From NCBI GenBank assembly GCA_025758045.1, contig CP107208.1:62001-126000 (forward strand): DNA of 64,000 nt, in the 5' to 3' direction. Position numbers and translations under genes: made by a program. This document shows, one piece after another, positions 58,051 to 64,000 of this stretch. Source of the stretch: Oscillospiraceae bacterium. Its GTDB lineage: Bacteria; Bacillota; Clostridia; Oscillospirales; Ruminococcaceae. A model generated the notes under the pieces. It was not told the DNA's origin and did no database searches. It saw only the letters and a list, made by a program, of their open reading frames with translations. The number at the start of each line of letters is the position of its first letter. Positions within the stretch are counted from its first letter, which is position 1.

Positions 58051-59043
58051 TTACTGCTCTAAGCTGTTCTTCTCCGCCTCAGCGCGGTCCAGTTCCTTTT
58101 TGACTTCTTCCAGGATGGCATGCTTGGCGTTGTCCAGATTGCCGCTGATCTCGCACCCGGCAGCGCGGGGGTGCCCGCCGCCGCCTAGGCGCCGTGCAAT
58201 GTTGCAGGCGTTGGTGTCGTGGCCGGTGCGCACGCTGATCTTGTAGCTGCCGTCCTTTTGCTGGCGCAGGGTCAGGCCGACCTCCACGCCCTCGATGGAA
58301 CGCGGAATGCTGGTCAAATCCTCCAACTCAGCCCCGGCCACACCTGCGGCCTGGATTTGATCCCAGGTCAGGCAGATGAGGGCGCAGCGGTCCTCGTAGT
58401 AGAATTCCAGACTTTCCAGCGCCATTTTTTCGGCCTGGATGCGTGCATGAGAGCGGCACTCGAACAGGCGTTCATTCAGCTTTTCCACATCGGCCCCGGC
58501 CTCGATCAGCTTGGCAGCTGCCAGGTGGGTGTTGGCCGTGGTGTTGGTAAAGCGGAAGCAGCCCGTGTCGGTGGCCACGCCGGTGTACAGGCAGGCCGCA
58601 ATCTCCGGCGTAAGCTCCACGCCCATCTGGGGGATCAGCTCGGTCAGCAGCTCAGCGGCTGCAGCCGCGTGGTCGTCCACCAGCGTTTCGTAGGCGTAGC
58701 CGCTGTTGGAGCCGTGGTGATCGATGCACAGGTCGACATGCTCGGCGTAATCCTGGATGTTATTGTGGTCGCCGAACAGCTGGATACCAGCCACGTCCAC
58801 CGCCACCACAAAGGCGGGGGTGAAGCTGCCGTCGTACACGGTGATCTGCATGTAATCATACATGGCAGGAATGGGATCACTGCACAGCACAGCGGCGGTC
58901 TTGCCCAGGTGCTGCAGTGCCTTGCACAGCGCAGCGCCCGAGCCGATGGTATCGCCGTCCGGGTTTTTGTGGCACAGAATCAAGATGTCATCGGTGCCCA
59001 GCAGGCGCGAAACAACGGTCTCGCGGTCTACATTCTGAGTCAT
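58051..59043 (-). CDS. nrnA: DHH-family phosphoesterase (NrnA-like)
   Basis: A 330-residue protein. CHKNPDGDTIGSG, FVVAVDVAG and CIDHHGSN are the DHH metal motifs; the C-terminal DHHA1 domain has RRLGGGGHPRAAGCEISG. NrnA breaks down short oligoribonucleotides and pAp. It lies between rbfA and truB, a common position in Firmicutes. Confidence 0.93.
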   Translation of the reverse strand: MTQNVDRETVVSRLLGTDDILILCHKNPDGDTIGSGAALCKALQHLGKTAAVLCSDPIPAMYDYMQITVYDGSFTPAFVVAVDVAGIQLFGDHNNIQDYAEHVDLCIDHHGSNSGYAYETLVDDHAAAAAELLTELIPQMGVELTPEIAACLYTGVATDTGCFRFTNTTANTHLAAAKLIEAGADVEKLNERLFECRSHARIQAEKMALESLEFYYEDRCALICLTWDQIQAAGVAGAELEDLTSIPRSIEGVEVGLTLRQQKDGSYKISVRTGHDTNACNIARRLGGGGHPRAAGCEISGNLDNAKHAILEEVKKELDRAEAEKNSLEQ

Positions 59044-59086
59044 AGGGTTCCTCTTTTCCAGAAGATATTACAACTGCGTAAGACGC

Positions 59087-59452
59087 TTACTCCGCGCCGC
59101 CGCCCTCCGCGACCGCCAGTTCGTCCAGCAGCTTGTTGATGTGGGCGGCGTAAGCAGCGCCCTCATCGGCTACAAAGACAAAGCGCGGTGCCTTGCGGAT
59201 GTGCATACGGCGGCTGACCTCGGTGCGGACATGCCCGGAAGCCTTGTTCAGAGCCTTGACGACCGGCGCAGGGCCGCCCTCGCGGCCCATTACGCTGATA
59301 TAAACTTTCGCCTGGTCAAGATCGGGCGTTACGTCCAGACGGGTCACCGTCAGCAGACCGCCCGTAATGCGGGGGTCCTTCATCTCGCCGATAATGGCGA
59401 TCAGCTCCCGCTTCATATCCTGGGCCATACGGCCATGGTTTTTGGTAGGCAT
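59087..59452 (-). CDS. rbfA: Ribosome-binding factor A
   Basis: A 121-residue KH-fold protein. RELIAIIGEMKDPRITGGLLTVTRLDVTPDLDQAKVYISV is the family core, and KALNKASGHVRTEVSRRMHIRKAPRFVF completes the KH. It helps finish 16S rRNA 5'-end processing. The start follows infB by 15 bases. Confidence 0.95.
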   Translation of the reverse strand: MPTKNHGRMAQDMKRELIAIIGEMKDPRITGGLLTVTRLDVTPDLDQAKVYISVMGREGGPAPVVKALNKASGHVRTEVSRRMHIRKAPRFVFVADEGAAYAAHINKLLDELAVAEGGGAE

Positions 59453-59467
59453 AGATTTGTTTCCCTC

Positions 59468-61933
59468 TTAGTCGCGGTACTCTTCCATCTTGAAGCACTC
59501 GAAGACGTCGCCTTCCTTGATGTCCTGGAACTTGGCCAGCGTGATGCCGCACTCAAAGCCCTCGGCCACTTCCTTGGCGTCGTCCTTAAAACGCTTCAGG
59601 CTGGCGATGGAATCCTCACAGATGACGATGCCGTCACGTACCAGGCGCAGCTGGGCATCGCGGGTGATCTTGCCGTCGGTAACACGGCAGCCGGCAACGG
59701 TGCCGACGCTGGAGATCTTGTAGACCTGGCGGACCTGAGCCTCGCCCAGGGCAACTTCGCGCACCTTCGGGGCCAGCATGCCCTTCATAGCGTCGGAAAC
59801 ATCGTTGATAGCATCGTAAATGACGCGGTACATACGCATCTCAACGCCGGTCTGCTCGGCTTCAGCCTTGGCAACGGCATCGGGACGGACATTGAAGCCA
59901 ATGATGATGGCGTTGGAAGCGTCAGCCAGAGAAACGTCGGACTTGGAGATGGCACCGACGCCAGCATGGATCACGCGGACGCGGACCTCGTCGTTGGAGA
60001 TCTTCTCGAGGCTCTGCTTCACGGCCTCGGCGGAGCCCTGGACGTCAGCCTTGACGACGATGGGCAGCTCCTTCATATCGTTGGCGGCCATCTGGTCGAA
60101 CAGGTTATCCAGGGTGACTTTGGTGTAAGCGGCAAACTGCTTTTCCTTGGCCTCGGCGGTACGCTTGTCGGCCAGCTCACGGGCCAGGCGCTCGTCCTCA
60201 ACAGCCTCGAACAGCTCGCCGGCTTCGGGCACTTCGGTCAGGCCAGTGATCTCGACGGGGGTGGAAGGACCGGCCTCGGTGATCTCGCGGCCCTTGTCGT
60301 CGCGCATGGTACGCACGCGGCCAACGGAGGTGCCGGCGATCAGGCAGTCGCCCTTATGCAGGGTGCCGTTCTGCACCAGCAGGGTGGCGATGGGGCCCTG
60401 GCCCTTGTCCAGGCGGGCTTCGACGACAGCACCCTTGCCGCGGCGGCTGGGGTTGGCCTTCAGTTCCATGACCTCGGCCTCCAGCGCGATGCGCTCCAGC
60501 AGGTCGCTGATGCCCATGCCGGTGACGGCAGAGACAGGGATGCAGGCAACATCGCCGCCCCAATCCTCGGGCACGATCTCGTACTTGGTCAGCTGCTCTT
60601 TCACGCGCTCCGGGTTGGCGGTGGGCTTATCCATCTTGTTGATGGCAACGATCAGCTTGACATTGGCAGCCTTGGCGTGGTTGATGGATTCGATAGTCTG
60701 GGGCATGATGCCGTCATCGGCTGCAACGACCAGAACCGCAATATCGGTCATGTTGGCGCCGCGGGCACGCATGGCGGTGAAAGCCTCGTGGCCGGGGGTG
60801 TCCAGGAAGGTGATGAGCTTATCGCCGCTCTTGACCTGGTAAGCACCGATGGCCTGGGTGATGCCGCCGGCCTCGCCCTTGGTGACGTTGGACTTACGGA
60901 TGGCATCCAGGATGGAGGTCTTGCCGTGGTCAACGTGGCCCATGACCACGACGACCGGCGGGCGCTCGACCAGATCAGCTGCGTTGTCCTCTTCCTGCAC
61001 AAACAGGCGCTCCTCGATGGAGACATGGACCTCGTGCTCGACCTTGGCGTGGAACTCCTCAGCGATCAGGGCGGCGGTGTCGAAATCGACGACATCGGAG
61101 ATGGCGTGCATCTCGCCCATCTGCATGAACTTGGCAACGACCTTGGCAGCGGTCTGCTTCAGGCGGGCAGCCAGCTCGCCGACGGTGATCTCATCGGGGA
61201 TGGAGATCTTCAGCTGCGCGTTGCGGGCCTTCTCCAGCTGGATGCGCTGCAGGCGCTCAGCCTCGGTCTCACGGCGGCGGCCGAACTGCTGGCCGCGGCG
61301 GTTGTTGCGGTTGTTGAACTTTTCTTTCTTGCCGGTGGGCTGGTTCTTGCGCTTGTTGGGCATGTTGCGGCTGTCGGCCAGGTCGTCGTAGCGGGCGTTG
61401 AACTTATCCACGTTCACGTCGACGGTGCGGGTGTCAACAGACACCTGGGCACGGTTGACCTGCACCTGCTCCACAGCCTTGACAGGCTCCTTGATGCCGG
61501 TGTCGGCGGCCAGCTCCTGCAGGGTAACGCGCTTTTCGCTGCGCTTCTCGGCAGGCTTGTTCTCGGCCTTGCGGTCCTTCTTGCTCTCCGGCTTTTTCTC
61601 TTCCGCATTCTTGGCTTCGGGCTTCTTTTCCTCGGCCTTCGGGGCGGGCTTCTGCTCAGGCTTCTTGGCCTCGGCAGCGGGCTTCTTGTTCTCAACGGGG
61701 GCCTTCGGGGCCGGGGCGGGCTCTTCCTTGGCGCCGCTGGCCAGGTAGGCATCCAGGCTGCCCTCGGCATTCTCGCGGGTCAGGGTCTCCAGCAGCAGAT
61801 TCAGTTCCTTTTCACCAAAGGTGCTGCCGGTCTTGTAGCTCTCGCCGGTAATGGGGGCTACGGTCTCGATCACTTTCTTGGTGGGTACGCCGAACTCCTT
61901 GGCAACATCAGCGATCTTGTATTTAAAATCCAT
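59468..61933 (-). CDS. infB: Translation initiation factor IF-2
   Basis: An 821-residue GTPase. It begins with an IF2-N domain (YKIADVAKEFGVPTKKVIE), then a long Lys/Ala/Pro/Glu-rich linker (about 65-235), a second IF2-N part (DEITVGELAARLKQTAAKVVAKFMQMG) and the GTPase with G1 GHVDHGKT (332-339), G3 DTPGHEAF and G4 NKMD. It brings initiator tRNA to the ribosome. The low-complexity linker produces a very long false open frame on the other strand. Confidence 0.97.
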   Translation of the reverse strand: MDFKYKIADVAKEFGVPTKKVIETVAPITGESYKTGSTFGEKELNLLLETLTRENAEGSLDAYLASGAKEEPAPAPKAPVENKKPAAEAKKPEQKPAPKAEEKKPEAKNAEEKKPESKKDRKAENKPAEKRSEKRVTLQELAADTGIKEPVKAVEQVQVNRAQVSVDTRTVDVNVDKFNARYDDLADSRNMPNKRKNQPTGKKEKFNNRNNRRGQQFGRRRETEAERLQRIQLEKARNAQLKISIPDEITVGELAARLKQTAAKVVAKFMQMGEMHAISDVVDFDTAALIAEEFHAKVEHEVHVSIEERLFVQEEDNAADLVERPPVVVVMGHVDHGKTSILDAIRKSNVTKGEAGGITQAIGAYQVKSGDKLITFLDTPGHEAFTAMRARGANMTDIAVLVVAADDGIMPQTIESINHAKAANVKLIVAINKMDKPTANPERVKEQLTKYEIVPEDWGGDVACIPVSAVTGMGISDLLERIALEAEVMELKANPSRRGKGAVVEARLDKGQGPIATLLVQNGTLHKGDCLIAGTSVGRVRTMRDDKGREITEAGPSTPVEITGLTEVPEAGELFEAVEDERLARELADKRTAEAKEKQFAAYTKVTLDNLFDQMAANDMKELPIVVKADVQGSAEAVKQSLEKISNDEVRVRVIHAGVGAISKSDVSLADASNAIIIGFNVRPDAVAKAEAEQTGVEMRMYRVIYDAINDVSDAMKGMLAPKVREVALGEAQVRQVYKISSVGTVAGCRVTDGKITRDAQLRLVRDGIVICEDSIASLKRFKDDAKEVAEGFECGITLAKFQDIKEGDVFECFKMEEYRD

Positions 61934-61951
61934 AGATTGTGGTCCTCCTTA

Positions 61952-62257
61952 TCAGGTAAGATGTTTTGCGCACAGCTGCGCAAGGTGTTCGTCGGTAATG
62001 CCGAACACGGCGGCGGGTTTCGGGGTAAGCATAGCCAGCTGGGCGCTGGTCAGAGGGATCTGCTCACAGGCAACGATGCCCTCGCAGGCTTCCTTCATAT
62101 GCTTGACGGTGCGTTCGCTGGCGTCAGCCGTCAGCAGCACCAGTGCAACCTTGCCGCGCAGGGCGTTTTCCTGTACGCGGTCATACCCGTGCAGCAGCTT
62201 GCCGGCCTTGCGGCACAGCCCCAGGGCACCCATCAGCGGGTGCTGTTCATTCGCCAT
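61952..62257 (-). CDS. ylxQ: L7Ae-family RNA-binding protein YlxQ
   Basis: A 101-residue protein starting MANEQHPLMGALGLCRKAGKL; AAGGAGG precedes it. The L7Ae/L30e core has ALVLLTADASERTVKHM and IPLTSAQLAMLTPKPAAVFGI. It likely binds kink-turn RNA. Its start overlaps the end of ylxR by eleven bases; infB follows by 18 bases. Confidence 0.9.
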   Translation of the reverse strand: MANEQHPLMGALGLCRKAGKLLHGYDRVQENALRGKVALVLLTADASERTVKHMKEACEGIVACEQIPLTSAQLAMLTPKPAAVFGITDEHLAQLCAKHLT

Positions 62258-62558
62258 GGTCTGCCGCCTCCTTTGCGCTTTGTTCCGCACACTGGATCTC
62301 CTCGGTCAGGCGGTCATAGATGCCGTCCGGGATGGGGACCTCAAAGGTGCGTTCCAGCCGTTTGGCCTTGCGCGCTTTGGCAAGGCAGGCGGCCGAGGGG
62401 CACAAGTAGGCGCCGCGGCCCGGCGCTTTGCCGCGCAGATCAATGCTGATCTCCCCTTCGGGACTGCGCACTACGCGGACCAGTTCACGCTTGGGGCGCT
62501 GGGCATTGCATCCAACGCACCGGCGTACCGGGATTTTCTTTTGCTTTTGCTGCTGCAA
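62247..62558 (-). CDS. ylxR: YlxR/RnpM-family RNA-binding protein
   Basis: A 103-residue DUF448 protein. IPVRRCVGCNAQRPKRELVRVVRSPEG is the family signature (the GRGAY loop follows: KAPGRGAYLCPSAACL), with a Cys pair that could bind metal. Members bind RNA and modulate RNase P. It lies between nusA and ylxQ. Confidence 0.92.
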   Translation of the reverse strand: MQQQKQKKIPVRRCVGCNAQRPKRELVRVVRSPEGEISIDLRGKAPGRGAYLCPSAACLAKARKAKRLERTFEVPIPDGIYDRLTEEIQCAEQSAKEAADHGE

Positions 62559-62606
62559 GTAGCCGACCTCTTTTCTAAAATATGGTAACCGCTGGGCGGC
62601 TGGCTT

Positions 62607-63680
62607 TTACTCCTCGTCCTCGCCGTAGTAGCCGGATTCGGGGCGGATGTCAATGTTGTAGCCGGTCAGGTGGGCACACAGGCGGACGTTCTGGCCTTTG
62701 TTGCCGATGGCCAGGCTCAGCTGGTGGTCGGGCACGGTGACGCGGCAGCTCTTGGTCTCGCCGGGCAGCAGCTCGACCTTGACGACCTTGGCCGGAGACA
62801 GGGCGGCAGAGATGAACTCGGTGATGTCCTCGCTCCAGCGGATGACATCGATCTTCTCGCCGTTCAGCTCCTGGACGATCTTCTCCACGCGGGCGCCGCG
62901 GGCACCAATGCAGGCGCCGACGGGGTCAACGTCGGGATTCTTGCTCCAGACGGCCAGCTTGGTGCGGGCACCAGCCTCGCGGGCGATGGCCTTGATCTCG
63001 ACGGTGCCGTCGTAGATCTCGGGAACTTCCAGCTCAAACATGCGCTTGACCAGGCCGGGATGGGTGCGGCTGATGGTCACGCGGGGGCCGCGGTCGGTAG
63101 CCAGCACGTCCACGACATAGACCTGCACGGTGTCGCCCTCGTTGAAGCTCTCGCCGGGGACCTGCTCGTTGCGGGGCAGCACGGCAGAGCCGCCCTTGCC
63201 CAGATCTAGCACGATGTTGCCGCGCTCGTGGTCGACGGAAACAACGGTGGCGGTAATCAGCTCATGGGCGCGGGACTGCATCTCGCTGCACTGCAGGTTG
63301 CGCTCGCCCTCGCGCAGGCCCTGACGGATGACGTGCTTGGCGGTCTGGGCGGCGATGCGGCCAAATTCCTTGGTCTTCAGCGGGGTGACCAAGCGCTGGC
63401 CGACCTTGTAGCTCTTGCGGACCTTTTGGGCATCCTCCAGGCTGACCTGGGTGTGGGGGTTCTCGACGTCCTCCACGATGTCGCGCAGCAGGCTGGCGCG
63501 GAAAGCGCCGATCTCGGGGTCGATGTCGACGACAACGTTGTCGTCCTCGACCTCGTAGTCTTTCTTCACAGCGATGACGATTGCGGCCTTGATCTTTTCG
63601 ACCAGATAGTCCTCAGGCAGGCCGCGCTCCTTTTCCAGCGCAGCGAGAGCCTCAAAAAATTCGTTGTTTGCAGTAGCCAT
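62607..63680 (-). CDS. nusA: Transcription termination/antitermination factor NusA
   Basis: A 357-residue protein starting MATANNEFFEALAALEKERG; GGGAGGAAA precedes it. Domains in order: N-terminal RNA polymerase-binding (1-125), S1 (about 130-200), KH1 with DPVGACIGARGARVEKI and KH2 with LAIGNKGQNVRLCAHLTGYNI. It tunes pausing and termination. It follows rimP and begins the nusA-infB module. Confidence 0.97.
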   Translation of the reverse strand: MATANNEFFEALAALEKERGLPEDYLVEKIKAAIVIAVKKDYEVEDDNVVVDIDPEIGAFRASLLRDIVEDVENPHTQVSLEDAQKVRKSYKVGQRLVTPLKTKEFGRIAAQTAKHVIRQGLREGERNLQCSEMQSRAHELITATVVSVDHERGNIVLDLGKGGSAVLPRNEQVPGESFNEGDTVQVYVVDVLATDRGPRVTISRTHPGLVKRMFELEVPEIYDGTVEIKAIAREAGARTKLAVWSKNPDVDPVGACIGARGARVEKIVQELNGEKIDVIRWSEDITEFISAALSPAKVVKVELLPGETKSCRVTVPDHQLSLAIGNKGQNVRLCAHLTGYNIDIRPESGYYGEDEE

Positions 63681-63732
63681 TTTTTGGTTTCCTCCCAATT
63701 ATATGTTGCAGTCGATAGGTTTCAGTCGATCG

Positions 63733-64000
63733 TCAATCGAACAGATTTTCGTCGTCACACAGCTTGACATAGCCCGCCATCTTTACGGGGAAGGTGTAGG
63801 TCTCTTCCCCGTTCACCAAAGTGGCGTTGCCGTCGGCATCCAGCCCCTGCAGGATGCCCTCGATGTCGCGGCGGCCGGCCTCGTCCGGGCGGATGAGGTG
63901 AGCAGCGCACTTCTGACCCTTAAGTGCCTCGTAATGCTCCGGGCGGGTCAGACGGCGGCCCAATCCCGGGCTGCCGACTTCGAGGTAGTAGCTCTGCTCA
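63733..64000 (-). CDS. rimP: Ribosome maturation factor RimP (5' end beyond the window)
   Basis: The frame is open to the right edge. It reads EQSYYLEVGSPGLGRRLTRP then EHYEALKGQK, the junction of the N-terminal domain with the SH3-like C-terminal domain (KMAGYVKLCDDENLFD at the end). It acts in 30S subunit assembly. The stop at 63733 lies 53 bases before nusA. About the first half of the protein is outside. Confidence 0.93.
   Translation of the reverse strand, partial: EQSYYLEVGSPGLGRRLTRPEHYEALKGQKCAAHLIRPDEAGRRDIEGILQGLDADGNATLVNGEETYTFPVKMAGYVKLCDDENLFD

Noticed and set aside
59141..62449. Plus-strand open frame of about 1100 codons
   Set aside because: It is the antisense shadow of infB and rbfA; composition mirrors their GC-rich codons and there is no ribosome site or domain.

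Overview
The window is GC-rich chromosomal DNA from a Gram-positive, Firmicutes-type bacterium. Support comes from strong AAGGAGG ribosome-binding sites, TTGACA/TATAAT promoters, the rimP-nusA-ylxR-ylxQ-infB-rbfA-nrnA-truB-ribF-rpsO-pnp order, a fruR-fruK-fruA operon, acetate kinase and a CobW/Lar metal repertoire. The mix suggests a gut Clostridia of the Ruminococcaceae/Oscillospiraceae type (Faecalibacterium/Gemmiger/Subdoligranulum-like); that placement is inference. No rRNA, CRISPR array or complete insertion sequence was seen.

Region 1 (1-7630) is the right-hand part of a compact integrative element. It holds a tyrosine integrase running off the left edge, several short unknown genes coupled by ATGA overlaps, a small HTH protein resembling phage small terminases, a 655-residue primase/RecA-type ATPase protein, a Cro-like regulator and a field of ten TGACGT/ACGTCA words that looks like a replication origin or operator array. 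It ends in a displaced tRNA 3' end (7608-7630) still followed by a tRNA-type terminator. A second, diverged tRNA-tail copy lies at 7778-7800. No capsid, lysis or relaxase gene is visible, so a phage-satellite-like element is the leading reading.

Region 2 (7.8-18.1 kb) carries a nitroreductase, an MBOAT acyltransferase, an SGNH/DltD-like exported protein and an FkbH-like HAD protein (a probable surface-acylation set, split by a small MITE and other repeats). It continues with a TSCPD protein, a PHP phosphoesterase, a LysR regulator, a CPBP protease, tadA and a fabG-like reductase.

Region 3 (18.2-32.1 kb) has a GH25 lysozyme, a divergent type IIA topoisomerase pair, tRNA-Gly(CCC), a CobW GTPase, a cation/Ca2+ antiporter, a UPF0303 protein, a permease, decayed fragments of a GGDEF gene and a MATE gene, and a YolD/Y-family polymerase pair.

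Region 4 (32.1-38.7 kb) is a nickel-pincer cofactor operon, larE-larB-larC followed by a CbiMN-Q-O type nickel/cobalt importer, with a DUF362 gene last. Its promoter contains a palindrome between -35 and -10. No larA is present.

Region 5 (38.7-51.5 kb) has 6-phosphofructokinase, a decayed prophage scrap next to tRNA-Pro and tRNA-Gln, a tyrosine phosphatase, the fructose PTS operon, a lipoprotein, a stand-alone GltD-like flavoprotein, tmcAL, ackA and a MerR regulator. Region 6 (51.7-64 kb) is the transcription/translation operon, read on the minus strand and cut at rimP by the right edge. Several families of intergenic inverted repeats are scattered throughout.
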